From: Prochlorococcus sp. MIT 1307
GTDB taxonomy: Bacteria; Cyanobacteriota; Cyanobacteriia; PCC-6307; Cyanobiaceae
Length of the DNA stretch: 64,000 nucleotides
Direction: 5' to 3'
NCBI RefSeq assembly: GCF_034092395.1
Contig: NZ_CP139301.1
Location: 1,116,001-1,180,000 of the forward strand
Both the position numbers and the translations under genes were made by a program. Positions 35,674-46,270 of this stretch are shown here, in pieces (positions within the stretch are counted from its first letter, which is position 1; each line of letters starts with the position of its first letter). A model generated the notes under the pieces. That model did not search any database. It saw only the letters and a program-made list of their open reading frames with translations, and had not been told where the DNA came from.

Positions 35674-36609
35674 ATGACCATTGCCTCTGACATAACTGCA
35701 CTAGTAGGTCAAACGCCCTTAGTGAAGCTAAGCCGTTTACCAAAAGCATTTAATTGCCGTGCAGAGTTGTTAGCCAAATTAGAAAGCTTCAATCCGACAG
35801 CATCCGTTAAAGATCGAATAGCTGGGGCAATGGTTCAAGCTGCAGAGGAAGAAGGAACTATTCAACCGGGTCAAACTGTTCTAATAGAACCTACAAGCGG
35901 CAACACAGGCATAGCTCTGGCAATGGTTGCGGCAGCAAAGGGGTACAGGCTAATACTCACCATGCCTGACACAATGAGTCAGGAAAGAAGATCCATGCTC
36001 CGCGCATATGGAGCAGAACTACAACTCACTCCAGGAGAGGAAGGAATCCAAGGTGCTATTGATTTAGCTAAAGAATTAGTAACTTCTACTCCCAATTCCT
36101 ATCTACTTCAGCAATTTGACAATCCTTCAAACCCACAAGTTCATGAAGCCACAACAGCACAAGAAATTTGGAAAGATTGTGAGGAGAAACTTGATTGCCT
36201 CATTGCAGGAGTTGGGACAGGTGGAACTATCACTGGATGTGCAAGAGTCTTAAAGAAAAAAAATCCAAATCTTGTTGTAATTGCTGTAGAACCTGCATCC
36301 AGTCCTGTGCTTTCCGGAGGCCAAGCAGGCCCCCATCGTATTCAAGGCATTGGTGCTGGATTTATCCCCAGTGTTCTAGACAAATCATTAATAGATGAAA
36401 TTCTTCCAATCAGTGACGATGAAGCCATGGAAATTGGTAGACGATTAGCCAAAGAAGAAGGTTTACTGAGTGGTGTCAGCAGTGGTGCAGCCGTTGCCGC
36501 TGCCCTCAAGATTGGAGCCCGTGAAGACATGCAAGGAAAGCGACTTGTTGTGATCCTTCCAAGCTTTGGTGAACGTTATCTCTCTACCTCCATGTTCAGT
36601 GGCATCTAG
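35674..36609 (+). CDS. cysK: cysteine synthase A (O-acetylserine sulfhydrylase)
   Basis: A 311-residue PLP enzyme forming cysteine from O-acetylserine and sulfide. The PLP lysine is K46 in N-P-T-A-S-V-K-D-R; the substrate loop is P-T-S-G-N-T-G near residue 73, and the phosphate loop is G-V-G-T-G-G-T. S-S-G-A-A near the C-terminus closes the PLP site. Length is at the short end of the CysK range. ATG start; stands alone between the porin and the J-domain gene. Confidence 0.94.
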   Translation: MTIASDITALVGQTPLVKLSRLPKAFNCRAELLAKLESFNPTASVKDRIAGAMVQAAEEEGTIQPGQTVLIEPTSGNTGIALAMVAAAKGYRLILTMPDTMSQERRSMLRAYGAELQLTPGEEGIQGAIDLAKELVTSTPNSYLLQQFDNPSNPQVHEATTAQEIWKDCEEKLDCLIAGVGTGGTITGCARVLKKKNPNLVVIAVEPASSPVLSGGQAGPHRIQGIGAGFIPSVLDKSLIDEILPISDDEAMEIGRRLAKEEGLLSGVSSGAAVAAALKIGAREDMQGKRLVVILPSFGERYLSTSMFSGI

Positions 36610-36667
36610 ATCACTAACTCAACATCTCAATGGAGAAATGGAAACCCGCTAATTTCAACCGGCTTAT

Positions 36668-37363
36668 ATGTCCATAGATCATTATCAAACCCTAGGCATT
36701 AGCCCAAGCGCTAGTTCAGCAGAAATTAAAGCAGCCTATAGGAATTTAGTTAAACAACATCACCCCGATACAGGAGGAGATCAACAAATTATTCTTAAGC
36801 TCAATGCTGCTTGGGAGGTTCTAGGAGATCAAGAAAACCGTCTTGCCTATGACAAACAAGCTTTCACCTCCCTTAATCAAGAAGCTCAAGAACGAGAAAT
36901 AAGAAATGCTCGTGCAAGCACTGCAGCCCAAAATGTCCAAGGGCAATCAGCTGCAGCTAAAGATGCACTAAGCAAATGGTTGAATGAGGTCTATACCCCT
37001 ATAGATCGATTACTCGGGCAAGTAATAAATCCCTTTTCATCAAAACTGCGCGATCTTGCAGCTGATCCATATGACGACGCCCTCATGCAAGAGTTTTGCC
37101 GCTATCTAGAGCAAAGTCAAAAAAAGCTTGAAAAAGTTGAGCAGATATTTCAATCAAGACCAACCCCTATTCCAGCACAAAGCTTTGGTTTAAGCCTTTA
37201 TCACTGTCTGTCTCAAGTGCAAGATGCTTTAAATGAACTTGAACGATACACAATGGGCTATGTCGATAGCTATCTCCATGATGGACATGAGATGTTGAGA
37301 GAAGCAAAAAAAAGACGCTCAGGACTTCAAACAGAGCGCAGAAGATTCAATATCAATTCATGA
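36668..37363 (+). CDS. J-domain (DnaJ-class) co-chaperone
   Basis: A 231-residue protein with an N-terminal J domain (residues 4-65) and the H-P-D motif at 32-34, which stimulates an Hsp70. There is no Gly/Phe or zinc-finger region, so it is a type III J protein. The remainder is helical and charged, with E-R-Y-T-M-G-Y near the end; client unknown. ATG start, 58 bases after cysK. Confidence 0.88.
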   Translation: MSIDHYQTLGISPSASSAEIKAAYRNLVKQHHPDTGGDQQIILKLNAAWEVLGDQENRLAYDKQAFTSLNQEAQEREIRNARASTAAQNVQGQSAAAKDALSKWLNEVYTPIDRLLGQVINPFSSKLRDLAADPYDDALMQEFCRYLEQSQKKLEKVEQIFQSRPTPIPAQSFGLSLYHCLSQVQDALNELERYTMGYVDSYLHDGHEMLREAKKRRSGLQTERRRFNINS

Positions 37364-37394
37364 TTATTTCGTCTTAACCTTTGCAATCTCTGAA

Positions 37395-37679
37395 TCAGGA
37401 CCAGGCTTCTAATTGGTCGATTCTTAGCCAAACATCTGGAACAGGCCTTCTCCAACGCACTTGACCATAATCACCTTTAATGGATAAAAGCTCTCCAGGG
37501 CCTTCCAAAATGTAGTCTGGCAACAATGGGTCACTGGCTTTTGACTCAAGGCTATTTTGATATGCCAGGCGGTTCACTTTTACCAAAGCACCTTTTCTAA
37601 AACTTCTTGAAGAGTTAGAAGAACCAATTTCCTCAACCATAAGAGAAATTTCATACTCCTTAAGGTTAAAGCCTGTCAT
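37395..37679 (-). CDS. ndhO: NAD(P)H-quinone oxidoreductase subunit O
   Basis: A 94-residue soluble NDH-1 subunit. After a variable 28-residue N-terminus comes F-R-K-G-A-L-V-K-V-N-R, then N-S-L-E-S-K-A-S-D, L-P-D-Y-I-L-E-G-P-G-E, G-D-Y-G-Q-V-R-W and P-V-P-D-V-W-L-R-I-D-Q-L-E, matching NdhO of cyanobacteria. The fold is a small beta-barrel on the peripheral arm. The ATG at 37679 may be later than needed: the family usually starts about 15 residues before K-G-A-L-V. Confidence 0.85.
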   Translation of the reverse strand: MTGFNLKEYEISLMVEEIGSSNSSRSFRKGALVKVNRLAYQNSLESKASDPLLPDYILEGPGELLSIKGDYGQVRWRRPVPDVWLRIDQLEAWS

Positions 37680-37798
37680 GAAGAAAGGTGTTTCAGCTCA
37701 TAAGATGTTTTAACCCTAGCCTTCAAGACATTTTCCATTAAGGCTGAGTCAAAGAAGCTGAAATCGCCTTAATCTCCAATCAAGACACTACTTGATAA

Positions 37799-38743
37799 AT
37801 GCGTCTGCTACTGATTGGCTGCACAGGATTTATAGGTCGTGAATTAGTCCCTCAGCTCTTAAGCGCTGGGCACCATGTCACCTTAGTAAGTAGAAAAGAT
37901 CAGAAAGGTTTTGATCAAAACCTTTCATCTCATCAATTAATTTGGTTGCAACAAAATCCAGCAGAATTAATTAACTGGGAACAAGGTGAACTTTGGACTG
38001 CACTTAATAAAGCAGATGGTGTAATTAATCTTGCAGGGGAGCCAATCGCTGAGAAGCGTTGGACAGCCACTCATTGTCAAGAAATAAAAAATAGTCGCCT
38101 AAATACAACAAACGGATTGGTAAATGCTTTGGGGCAACTTAGAAGACCTCCTCGAGTGCTGATAAATGCATCCGCTGTGGGCTATTACGGTACAAGCCAA
38201 GATGCTCTATTCAACGAAAACAGCATTAATGGCAACGATTTCTTGGCCAAGCTTTGCAACGAATGGGAAGCTACAGCAAACAAAAAACCACGATCATCAA
38301 GACTAATAATATTCCGAATAGGAATTGTTCTTGGTCCAGATGGAGGCGCTCTAAAGAAAATGCTTCCTGTCTTCAAAGCTGGCTTGGGAGGCCCGATTGG
38401 AGATGGAGATCAATGGATGAGTTGGATCCATCGCACTGATCTCTGTCAAATGATCCAACAAGCTTTAACAAACAAATCTTGGTCTGGAGTAATTAACGCT
38501 GTTTCCCCATCAGCTGTATCGATGAGCAAGTTTGCTGCTGTTCTAGGAAAAAGCCTTGGACGACCAAGTCTTTTGCCAGTGCCTGGAGCTCTTCTAAAAC
38601 TGTTGTTAGGTGATGGAGCACGAGTAGTACTTGAAGGACAACAAGTTGAATCAATCCGACTAAATCAAATTGGTTTTAAATTTCAATACGCCAAACTTGA
38701 TCAAGCACTTGCCGCAATAATTAACCCCGTTAAAGATCAATAA
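37799..38743 (+). CDS. NAD(P)-dependent sugar epimerase-like protein (TIGR01777/YfcH family)
   Basis: A 314-residue short-chain dehydrogenase-like protein. The N-terminal Rossmann motif is L-I-G-C-T-G-F-I-G-R, S-A-V-G-Y-Y-G provides the tyrosine region, and the C-terminal DUF1731 segment starts near L-G-R-P-S-L-L-P-V-P. The family is sometimes named cell-division inhibitor after SulA-like phenotypes; no substrate is established. ATG start, alone between ndhO and the LpxB-like gene; the 135 bases after it show no clear terminator. Confidence 0.85.
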   Translation: MRLLLIGCTGFIGRELVPQLLSAGHHVTLVSRKDQKGFDQNLSSHQLIWLQQNPAELINWEQGELWTALNKADGVINLAGEPIAEKRWTATHCQEIKNSRLNTTNGLVNALGQLRRPPRVLINASAVGYYGTSQDALFNENSINGNDFLAKLCNEWEATANKKPRSSRLIIFRIGIVLGPDGGALKKMLPVFKAGLGGPIGDGDQWMSWIHRTDLCQMIQQALTNKSWSGVINAVSPSAVSMSKFAAVLGKSLGRPSLLPVPGALLKLLLGDGARVVLEGQQVESIRLNQIGFKFQYAKLDQALAAIINPVKDQ

Positions 38744-38878
38744 ATATAAGTTGCAATCTTAATTAAAACTAAAGCCAGCTCCTCTCAGTGCCAATAATTA
38801 TTAGCTCTCAAAAGTACTACAATCAACTAGCCAGAACGAACAACAAAAGCTTTTTACAAAAAGTACCCAAGAGGGCAA

Positions 38879-40087
38879 TTAATAATATTCAACAAGTAAT
38901 TTTGTTATTGCATTCGCGATACGTTTCGATCCTCCTCCCTCCCCTAATCTTCTTTTAGCTTGCTTCTTACACTCTTTTTTTAAGGAGGAATCATATTTAC
39001 TTCTTTCAAGTAAATCCAAAATCAACTTATATGTACTCCTAAAGTTAACTTCTTCGCCTGCATTACCAGGACCACAAAATATCGTAGTGCCTAGTAATCG
39101 CCTCTGGGCATCAGCAAAGCAATCAGTAAATTGTGGTCCATAGCCTACTAGTTGTACAACTGGCTTACCAAGACCTACCGCTTGCTCAGTTGCAGTACCA
39201 GCCATAGAAAGCAAAACATCGCTGCACTGCAATACTTTTGCAAATGAATTACGATGAATATTAATATTGCAATTGTTTCTCACTAGTTGCGAAGGGTTGG
39301 ACCCTTGAGAAGAACCTATTAGCTCCCAACCCTTAGAAGAAGCCAAATGCTTAAGTTCTTCATCTCCTAATGAAGTTACTAAAGCCAAATCAAAACTTAT
39401 CTCTGAACTTGATAACCTTGCTTCAGAGAAGAGTTCCACAACACTAAGAATTAAAAGAAGGTTTTCATCTAATTCCGGCCTTCGACTCCCGGGCAAGATA
39501 CCCAAGCGATACATAACATTTGGTAAGTCTGATTTATTTGTTAAAACAGAATCCATAAAAGGATTTCCCAGAAAGTAAACATTTCTCAAGAGCTGTATTG
39601 TTAAATCATCAGAAGTAAGTTGATCCCTTGTATAAATGCCTAGGAATCTTTTACTGGATAAGCAACTCGCACAAAGCCAAGGAAGTTTTAACTTGCCTTC
39701 ATAGTGACTAGAATAAGCAACCAAATAAGTAACCACTGGTAATCTTGTTAGCCAAGCTGCAATGACGGGAACAACATCTCCAATGACCACCAAAAGATCA
39801 TAATTACTGCAAACAGCAAGCAAATTGAACAGGCGTCCCAAAAGGTAAACCAATTGGCCCTGCACAATTTCAGTGATTCGCCCAGATAAAGTTGTATAAC
39901 CCAATCCACCAGTGCTGAATTCCTTTGTCTTTCCCAGAACTCTGATACCTGTTGTTAAATATGATTTTCCATGACCAACTAACGGGAAAGCATCAACTTC
40001 ATGATCAAATTGGTTAAGAGCTTTCCCTATAAGAGCTCCAGAAAGATCTTCTCCATGACCATTGCTCAGAAGAAGGATTCTAGCCAA
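38879..40087 (-). CDS. lipid-A-disaccharide synthase-related glycosyltransferase
   Basis: A 402-residue GT-B protein related to LpxB. N-terminus L-L-L-S-N-G-H-G-E-D-L-S-G, central G-D-V-V-P-V, and the donor domain with L-P-G-S-R-R-P-E and M-A-G-T-A-T-E-Q-A-V-G-L-G-K-P-V. It is a cyanobacterial subgroup distinct from true LpxB, so the product may not be lipid A. One base separates it from the TPR gene upstream, so they are co-transcribed. Confidence 0.78.
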   Translation of the reverse strand: MARILLLSNGHGEDLSGALIGKALNQFDHEVDAFPLVGHGKSYLTTGIRVLGKTKEFSTGGLGYTTLSGRITEIVQGQLVYLLGRLFNLLAVCSNYDLLVVIGDVVPVIAAWLTRLPVVTYLVAYSSHYEGKLKLPWLCASCLSSKRFLGIYTRDQLTSDDLTIQLLRNVYFLGNPFMDSVLTNKSDLPNVMYRLGILPGSRRPELDENLLLILSVVELFSEARLSSSEISFDLALVTSLGDEELKHLASSKGWELIGSSQGSNPSQLVRNNCNINIHRNSFAKVLQCSDVLLSMAGTATEQAVGLGKPVVQLVGYGPQFTDCFADAQRRLLGTTIFCGPGNAGEEVNFRSTYKLILDLLERSKYDSSLKKECKKQAKRRLGEGGGSKRIANAITKLLVEYY

Positions 40088-40088
40088 A

Positions 40089-40508
40089 TCAAAGCTCCAG
40101 CCAATTCTTGATTTTTTTCAAAGACTGCCAATCAGGCTTTCTTGTGAAACCATCTTCTATTGAGTTTTTTAGTTCTTTTTCAAGGTCTGGAACAGCTACT
40201 AAAACTCTTTGGAGGAACTCAATATGATCTCGAACCCCCTTCGACTTCGTCTCTAATAATGCCAAGCAAAGATTGATTCTAGATTGAGGATCTTGTCTAT
40301 TTAGCTTGACGGCTCTTCGAGCCGATCGAAGTGCTTCCTCGTTCTGATTGCAAAGCAATTGAAGCCAAGCCAGACAAGTCCAACCTGCCGACTGATTTGG
40401 AGCTGTTGAGGTAATCGCCTCAAAATCCTTGATCAATTCAATAGCATCTGTTCCAGACTCATATCTAGCCATCGCCTGATCAAAAAGGCTTTCTTCGGTG
40501 GACTCCAT
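40089..40508 (-). CDS. TPR-repeat protein of unknown function
   Basis: A 139-residue helical protein with two tetratricopeptide-like repeats (G-W-T-C-L-A-W-L-Q-L-L-C-N-Q-N-E-E-A, A-V-K-L-N-R-Q-D-P-Q-S-R-I-N). It probably serves as a protein-binding partner; nothing identifies the partner except its neighbour, the LpxB-like gene one base downstream. Confidence 0.7.
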   Translation of the reverse strand: MESTEESLFDQAMARYESGTDAIELIKDFEAITSTAPNQSAGWTCLAWLQLLCNQNEEALRSARRAVKLNRQDPQSRINLCLALLETKSKGVRDHIEFLQRVLVAVPDLEKELKNSIEDGFTRKPDWQSLKKIKNWLEL

Positions 40509-40568
40509 TAGGTTAATAAGAACTGAAAAGAATCTTTGAGCTGCCTCATTTGAAAAGTTTTCGGTAGT

Positions 40569-40961
40569 TCATACAGCAAAAGAGCTTCCACACCCACAAG
40601 TTTGAGTCGCGTTGGGATTGCTGAAATTAAACCCCCCACCAATTAGATCCGTGCTGAAGTCCAATTGCATCCCATAAATATAAAGAAGGCTTTTAGGATC
40701 GCAAACAACTTTGAACTCAGCACCATCAGGAGAGGTGTAGTCATAAACCTCATCATCCTTTCTAATGTCTGAAGTAAGGACAAAGTCCATGGTGTAACTC
40801 ATACCACTACATCCACCAGATCGCACACCAACTCTGAGTAACTTACCGTCACCCTGCTCTCGGCAAAGGCGAGTTAGTTGCTGCATGGCAGTCTGAGTAA
40901 TCACAATGCCCTTGCCGTCTACGGCAGTATGCGTATCTTTTTGGATATTTGGAATACTCAT
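40569..40961 (-). CDS. iron-sulfur cluster assembly protein (IscA/SufA/HesB family)
   Basis: About 130 residues. The three conserved cysteines are in S-G-G-C-S-G-M-S-Y and T-C-G-C-G-S-S-F, which ligate an Fe-S cluster or iron for delivery to apoproteins. F-x-F-x-N-P-N-A upstream of the last pair is typical. I start at ATG 40961; the frame also opens at GTG 40985. Divergent from crtQ with about 100 bases between. Confidence 0.92.
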   Translation of the reverse strand: MSIPNIQKDTHTAVDGKGIVITQTAMQQLTRLCREQGDGKLLRVGVRSGGCSGMSYTMDFVLTSDIRKDDEVYDYTSPDGAEFKVVCDPKSLLYIYGMQLDFSTDLIGGGFNFSNPNATQTCGCGSSFAV

Positions 40962-41067
40962 AGTTATTCGTATGCTTTCAGACACTTTATGAAGGGATAT
41001 TGAATTTTATCTTCAGGAACTCTGTACGTCATATTCCTAGAGTTAGGAAGTTCTTTTCTGAAAAAGG

Positions 41068-42528
41068 GTGCAAGTTGCAATAGTTGGAGCTGGGCTTGCA
41101 GGATTAACTGCGGCTATAGACCTTGTCGATGCAGGTCACAAAGTTGATCTCTATGAAGCAAGACCTTTCATAGGAGGCAAGGTAGCCAGCTGGGAAGATC
41201 CAGAAGGAAACCATATTGAAATGGGTCTACATGTTTTCTTCTTCAATTACTCCAATCTTTTTGCATTAATGCGAAAAGTTGGTGCAATAAACAATCTACT
41301 TCCAAAAGATCACACTCATTTATTTGTAAATCACGGCGGAGACCTACGATCATTAGATTTTCGTTTTGCACTTGGTGCTCCTTTCAACGGGCTGAAAGCT
41401 TTTTTCACAACTCCTCAGCTGGACTGGATTGACAAATTGCAGAATGCACTGGCTTTAGGAACAAGCCCAATAGTCAGAGGGCTTGTTGATTACGAGGGAG
41501 CAATGAAAACAATCAGAGCACTGGATTCAATCAGTTTTCAAGAGTGGTTTCTTAACCATGGTGGCAGCATAAACAGCATCAAACGAATGTGGAATCCAAT
41601 TGCTTATGCATTAGGTTTTATCGACTGTGAGGCAATTTCAGCTCGCTGCATGCTCACGATCTTCATGATGTTTGCTTCAAAGACTGAAGCGTCCAAACTA
41701 AATTTACTAAAAGGCTCCCCTCATCGATGGCTTACCAAGCCAATTTTGGATTACATACTTGAGAAAGGGGGCCAACTACATTTACGCCATCGTGTACGTG
41801 AAATTCATTTTGAAGATGGTGATTCACCTCGTGTAACTGGCTTAGAACTCAGCACGCCTAATGGAAATATGGAAATTGAAGCTGATCAATATCTTGCAGC
41901 ATGCGATGTACCTGGAATTCAAAGAATGATCCCGAAAGCTTGGCGCCGTTTCCCTCAGTTCGAAGGAATCAACAAGCTAAAAGCAGTACCAGTAGCAACT
42001 GTTCAATTGAGATATGACGGGTGGGTCACGGAAATGAATGACACTGCAGCGATGATGAATCTTGAAAACCCAACTGGATTAGACAATTTGTTATATACCG
42101 CTGATGCAGACTTCAGTTGTTTTACAGACTTAGCTCTAAGCAGTCCTGTGGACTATCGCATCGAAGGCCTTGGATCTTTGTTGCAATGTGTACTGACCCC
42201 AGGAGATCCATGGATTACAAAATCCGTTGAAAAAATTGTTGAGCATACTGATGCCCAAGTGAAATCACTTTTCCCATCTTCTCGTTCTTTAAAACTTATT
42301 TGGAGCAATGTAGTCAAACTATCTCATTCTCTTTATCGAGAAGAACCAGGCATGGAACCATACAGACCTGATCAATCCACTCCTATCATAAATTTCTTTT
42401 TAGCAGGCAGTTACACACGTCAGGACTACATCGACTCTATGGAAGGTGCAACTATGAGTGGTCATCTGGCGGCTGCAAAAATGCTTAGCAAATCAGCTGA
42501 GCCTTCAACAAATTCATCTGTTATCTGA
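41068..42528 (+). CDS. crtQ: zeta-carotene desaturase (plant-type CrtQ)
   Basis: A 486-residue FAD enzyme that turns zeta-carotene into lycopene precursors. N-terminus [14 protein letters not shown], then [24 protein letters not shown] and the C-terminal [17 protein letters not shown] are diagnostic of CrtQ rather than CrtP. Starts at GTG 41068, directly after a GGG. The SRPBCC gene follows one base later. Confidence 0.95.
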   Translation: MQVAIVGAGLAGLTAAIDLVDAGHKVDLYEARPFIGGKVASWEDPEGNHIEMGLHVFFFNYSNLFALMRKVGAINNLLPKDHTHLFVNHGGDLRSLDFRFALGAPFNGLKAFFTTPQLDWIDKLQNALALGTSPIVRGLVDYEGAMKTIRALDSISFQEWFLNHGGSINSIKRMWNPIAYALGFIDCEAISARCMLTIFMMFASKTEASKLNLLKGSPHRWLTKPILDYILEKGGQLHLRHRVREIHFEDGDSPRVTGLELSTPNGNMEIEADQYLAACDVPGIQRMIPKAWRRFPQFEGINKLKAVPVATVQLRYDGWVTEMNDTAAMMNLENPTGLDNLLYTADADFSCFTDLALSSPVDYRIEGLGSLLQCVLTPGDPWITKSVEKIVEHTDAQVKSLFPSSRSLKLIWSNVVKLSHSLYREEPGMEPYRPDQSTPIINFFLAGSYTRQDYIDSMEGATMSGHLAAAKMLSKSAEPSTNSSVI

Positions 42529-42529
42529 C

Positions 42530-43000
42530 ATGGGACGCTGGCTGGATCACACTGTCACTTGCGATATCCAAGCACCTGTTGCCCAGGTATGGAGGGTATG
42601 GTCTGACCTAGATGCAATGCCTCTATGGATGAGTTGGATTGAATCAGTAAAAACAATTGATGCCCCAACAAAAACACTCCCCGACCTAACTGAATGGACA
42701 TTAGCTGCGAATGGATTTCGCTTTAAATGGCAAGCAAAAATCAACGAACGTATTGAAGCACAAAAGCTTCAATGGGAATCAATTGGGGGATTACCTACCA
42801 AGGGTTCTGTTCGATTCTATCCAGAAGAGGAGAGTCGAACTATTGTTAAGCTATCAGTTACTTATGAGTTACCTAGAATATTAGCGCCAATTATGGAAGC
42901 TAATATTCTAGGCGGCATGGTTACCAATGAACTACAAGGCAATCTAGATAGATTTAAAGATCTTGTTGAAAGTGGTTATGGAGCAATTAATAGTAAATAA
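42530..43000 (+). CDS. SRPBCC-fold (cyclase/dehydrase-like) protein linked to crtQ
   Basis: A 156-residue helix-grip protein with a hydrophobic cavity fold: I-Q-A-P-V-A-Q-V-W-R-V-W-S-D-L near the start and a long C-terminal helix. It could bind a lipid or carotenoid-like ligand. The ATG at 42530 lies one base after the crtQ stop. The same neighbour order is known for slr0940-slr0941 in Synechocystis, supporting a role connected to zeta-carotene desaturation. No enzymatic activity is known. Confidence 0.82.
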   Translation: MGRWLDHTVTCDIQAPVAQVWRVWSDLDAMPLWMSWIESVKTIDAPTKTLPDLTEWTLAANGFRFKWQAKINERIEAQKLQWESIGGLPTKGSVRFYPEEESRTIVKLSVTYELPRILAPIMEANILGGMVTNELQGNLDRFKDLVESGYGAINSK

Positions 43001-43114
43001 AAAAATTAATTATTTCTAAGAAGAAGATAAAAACATATATAAAAATCCTTATTTCATCTTTTTAATTATTAATAGGCAATGTTTTTTATCTGCTATTAAC
43101 TAAAGCCAAATAGA

Positions 43115-43915
43115 TCATCTCAATGCGGAAATACATGCCTTGAGAACGCCATCAAGGTCATGAGGGTCTGCCTCTTGATCAACCCGCTGGAAATGATTCT
43201 GACAACTACGACTGGTTTGAGGACCTATTGAAATCAATTTCACTCCACAAAAGTTTTGTTGCCAATCAACTCCAAACCGTTGCATCATCAACTGAGCGGT
43301 ATGCCGAACTGTTTTTCCACTAGTAAACACAATGGCATCAACTGCTTTTTGCTTAAATGCATTTGCAGTTACCTCTGGCATATGTTTTGGACAACAGGAT
43401 TCATATGCTGCAACTTCAACAACCTCCGCACCTGCTTGCGCAAAAGCATCTGCCAAGATTGTTCGACCTCCTGATTGAACTCTTGGGATAAGAATCCTGA
43501 GTCCTATTCCAGAAACTGGGAAATTCTCAATAAGGCTATCAGCTACAAACTTTGGTGGAACAAAATCTGGGATAACGCCAAGCTTTTCTAGGCAAAGCGA
43601 AGTTTTTCTTCCAACAGCAGCGATTTTTAAAGTATTTGGTTTACTCATCAAGTTGCTTCGAAGCTTCTGCAACCTTCGCTGTACTGCTTGTACACCATTA
43701 CTACTCGAAAATAAAATCCAATGAAAACTATTTAGCTCATTTAATGCATCATCAAGAGGTTCCCATCGGTCAGGCGGTCCAATGACCAGTGCGGGCAAAT
43801 CTAAAACTCTGGCCCCTATTCCCTGAAATAGTCGATGAGCTTCACTCTGCTGATCTTGAGCACGAGTCATTACTATTGTCTTTCCAATTAAAGGCATATC
43901 AAGCTCGCAACTCAT
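43115..43915 (-). CDS. hemD: uroporphyrinogen-III synthase
   Basis: A 266-residue enzyme that cyclises hydroxymethylbilane for haem, chlorophyll and cobalamin. This family is poorly conserved; the evidence is N-terminal V-M-T-R-A-x-D-Q, W-I-L-F-S-S-S-N-G-V-Q-A-V, V-E-V-A-A-Y-E-S and I-V-F-T-S-G-K-T-V-R, all at the expected spacing. ATG start. The DNA downstream (43001-43114) is AT-rich without a recognisable element. Confidence 0.85.
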   Translation of the reverse strand: MSCELDMPLIGKTIVMTRAQDQQSEAHRLFQGIGARVLDLPALVIGPPDRWEPLDDALNELNSFHWILFSSSNGVQAVQRRLQKLRSNLMSKPNTLKIAAVGRKTSLCLEKLGVIPDFVPPKFVADSLIENFPVSGIGLRILIPRVQSGGRTILADAFAQAGAEVVEVAAYESCCPKHMPEVTANAFKQKAVDAIVFTSGKTVRHTAQLMMQRFGVDWQQNFCGVKLISIGPQTSRSCQNHFQRVDQEADPHDLDGVLKACISALR

Positions 43916-43954
43916 AACTAAACCTCATCCAATCCAAGATGCAGAATATATAGG

Positions 43955-45607
43955 TCAGTCCGTAAAGTCAGATATTTTTTGAGGTGGCAAGTCTTTATTG
44001 GAGTTGACGGGTTGAAACAAGGAAGCAAGGACCATACCTTGAGCTTGTTGCATCTGCGCAGGGCTATAAGCAGCGGGTATGGAAGAATCAAGATTTCTAA
44101 TAAGTTCATCCCATAAATAAGGGCTGCCATAAATAACTATTCCAGAGAGCCGATTATGTTGTTCCAGTTGACGAACTGCAGCTACCCAAGGTTCCCTGTT
44201 ATTTAAATCACCACGAAATGGGTTGCCTCTCAAAAAAAGCTGGAGAAAAAAAGAACCATTGCCAAATCTATCCAAAGCCAAAGGTTCATTGAGATCATCT
44301 TGCCAAGGGTTAACCCCCAACTGATGGCAAAGTACTGTTCTATAGCCTGCTTCCTGAGGCACCGAAATTGCTGGTGACGTTTGCGTCAAAAATGAGCAAG
44401 GTAGAACTCCATCTACTCGCAACAAATTAATACCACCTTGACTAACTCCTAAATCCTTTTTCTCCTGATTTCGAACTTTTATTGAAAGGCTAATCAATTC
44501 TTCAGCAAAAAGTTGGTCCTCCGCACGCTCTACTTCAAATAAATCGTCTTTAGCTTTATATGTGGGCAATGTCGATCTCAAAGAATCAACTTTTGCTAAT
44601 GCTTGTTTGCGTCTCTGCAAAGATTGTTGAAGTCTTTCCATTGGAATTCTTCCAGAAAGCAAGGCTTGGCAGATCGCGTCAATAGCCTCATCAGGATTCT
44701 CTGGCATCATCAACAAATCAGCTCCTGCTTTGAATGCCATCACAGCAGCTTCTCCCCCGCCATAACTCTTTTTGATGGCCTCCATCACCAAAGCATCGGT
44801 AACCAACAGTCCATCAAAACCAATTTCTTCGCGCAAACAATTAAGAACAATTGGAGAAAGGGTCGCTGGGTAATTCGGATCAATTTGTCGCAACAAAACA
44901 TGGGCAGACATCACACTGTCGACTCCAGAGGCAACAACTTCCTTAAAAGGCAAAAGTTCTATTTCCTGAAGCCTATTTAAATCATGGTCAAGAACTGGTA
45001 ATTCCAAGTGGGAATCAACAGAGGTGTCCCCATGCCCAGGAAAATGTTTTGCACATGTCAAAACTCCTTGCGAAGAAAGGCCTCTTTGAAACGCAATTGT
45101 GAGAGCTGACACCGTAAAAGGATCCTCACCCCAAGCCCTCATATTGATCACAGGGTTATTAGGGTTGTTATTGATATCGCATACTGGAGCAAGTACCCAA
45201 TTAAGCCCGCAAACCCGAGCCTGAAAACCAGTACAAATCCCATATTTTTCTGCAAGCAATAAAGCCTTTTCAGGATATTTACGATGTATTTGTGCAATCC
45301 CCAAAGGGGGCACCAACAATGAACCACCTATAAAACGTTGACCTAAGCCTTCCTCAACATCAGCACATAAAAAAAGTGGTTTTGCTGCCCAACTTCGCAA
45401 GATTTTAGAGCGTTGCTTTAATTCAGAAACGCTCCCGCCAACAAGAATCACTCCTCCAACGCCTCTACTCAAAAGCCTTTTAAGGTCACTGTTTTTCAAT
45501 TCCCATTCAGGGTATTGACGTTGAGAATCAAAAAGGTGTCCACTGGCACGTATGACCAATAATTCAGGTACAAGTTGACTTAAATCACTTTGGTTCAAAT
45601 CAATCAA
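43955..45607 (-). CDS. glycoside hydrolase family 3 protein (NagZ-like beta-N-acetylhexosaminidase)
   Basis: A 550-residue enzyme that probably releases N-acetylglucosamine from peptidoglycan fragments. The GH3 catalytic His/Asp motif K-H-F-P-G-H-G-D-T is present, and the nucleophile aspartate is in L-L-V-T-D-A-L-V-M. The C-terminal 200 residues form an additional domain not found in short NagZ. The start is TTG, overlapping the rbfA stop as TTGA. Confidence 0.88.
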   Translation of the reverse strand: MIDLNQSDLSQLVPELLVIRASGHLFDSQRQYPEWELKNSDLKRLLSRGVGGVILVGGSVSELKQRSKILRSWAAKPLFLCADVEEGLGQRFIGGSLLVPPLGIAQIHRKYPEKALLLAEKYGICTGFQARVCGLNWVLAPVCDINNNPNNPVINMRAWGEDPFTVSALTIAFQRGLSSQGVLTCAKHFPGHGDTSVDSHLELPVLDHDLNRLQEIELLPFKEVVASGVDSVMSAHVLLRQIDPNYPATLSPIVLNCLREEIGFDGLLVTDALVMEAIKKSYGGGEAAVMAFKAGADLLMMPENPDEAIDAICQALLSGRIPMERLQQSLQRRKQALAKVDSLRSTLPTYKAKDDLFEVERAEDQLFAEELISLSIKVRNQEKKDLGVSQGGINLLRVDGVLPCSFLTQTSPAISVPQEAGYRTVLCHQLGVNPWQDDLNEPLALDRFGNGSFFLQLFLRGNPFRGDLNNREPWVAAVRQLEQHNRLSGIVIYGSPYLWDELIRNLDSSIPAAYSPAQMQQAQGMVLASLFQPVNSNKDLPPQKISDFTD

Positions 45608-46002
45608 GACTCCAAACTCTGATCAGAAACCACTTCTTTTCTGCCATTTCTTTCTTTCTTCAAACGTTCCAAAAGATTTAGTACCGAAGTTCCCTTTTCT
45701 ATTCCTTGGTCTAAGTAAAAAACAATTTCTGGAGCCCTTCTTAACTGCAAATTTCTTCCTAATTCCCCTCTCAGGAAACCACTGGCATCATTCAAACCAG
45801 TCATAACAAGGTTCTTCTGACTTTCTTCGCCATAGATACTCACAAAAATTTTGCAGTGCTGCAAATCTCCTGAGACCTCTACCTTTGTAATTGTGACCAT
45901 ACCTAGATGCACTCTTTCATCTCGGATGCCATTTATTAATAACTGACTAATTTCACGGCGAATGAGTGCAGCCACTCTTTCAACTCGGCGTCCATGTGTC
46001 AT
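45604..46002 (-). CDS. rbfA: ribosome-binding factor A
   Basis: A 132-residue KH-fold protein needed for 16S rRNA 5'-end maturation and cold adaptation. Sequence: [17 protein letters not shown] near the start, then [13 protein letters not shown] and [13 protein letters not shown] start two bases after the DUF751 gene; coupled to the GH3 gene by a four-base overlap. Confidence 0.95.
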   Translation of the reverse strand: MTHGRRVERVAALIRREISQLLINGIRDERVHLGMVTITKVEVSGDLQHCKIFVSIYGEESQKNLVMTGLNDASGFLRGELGRNLQLRRAPEIVFYLDQGIEKGTSVLNLLERLKKERNGRKEVVSDQSLES

Positions 46003-46004
46003 AA

Positions 46005-46211
46005 CTAACTAATTGGGACGGGGAAAACCATTGCTCGCAAAATATAAGTAAGAGTTAGCAAACCACTAATCAATGCCCCAATAAGTGAAATCGCTGTTAT
46101 GGGATTACTACTGCGCCGAACTAATGGATCAAGAGATGCCGCAAAAACACCAAGAACAATGGTTATAAGGTATTTGGGATACCTAAGCACATTCGAGAAA
46201 AATTCACCCAT
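46005..46211 (-). CDS. DUF751 small membrane protein
   Basis: A 68-residue protein with two hydrophobic helices (residues 15-30 and 40-60) and the N-terminal F-x-x-N-V-x-R-Y-P-K-Y pattern of DUF751, conserved in cyanobacteria and algae. Function unknown. It heads a DUF751-rbfA-GH3 run with two-base and overlapping junctions. ATG start. Confidence 0.82.
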   Translation of the reverse strand: MGEFFSNVLRYPKYLITIVLGVFAASLDPLVRRSSNPITAISLIGALISGLLTLTYILRAMVFPVPIS

Positions 46212-46270
46212 TGCATTAGCTAGTTGAAAAGATTAATGGCTACTCTGCCTGTCTTTGAGTAAGACGGTAA

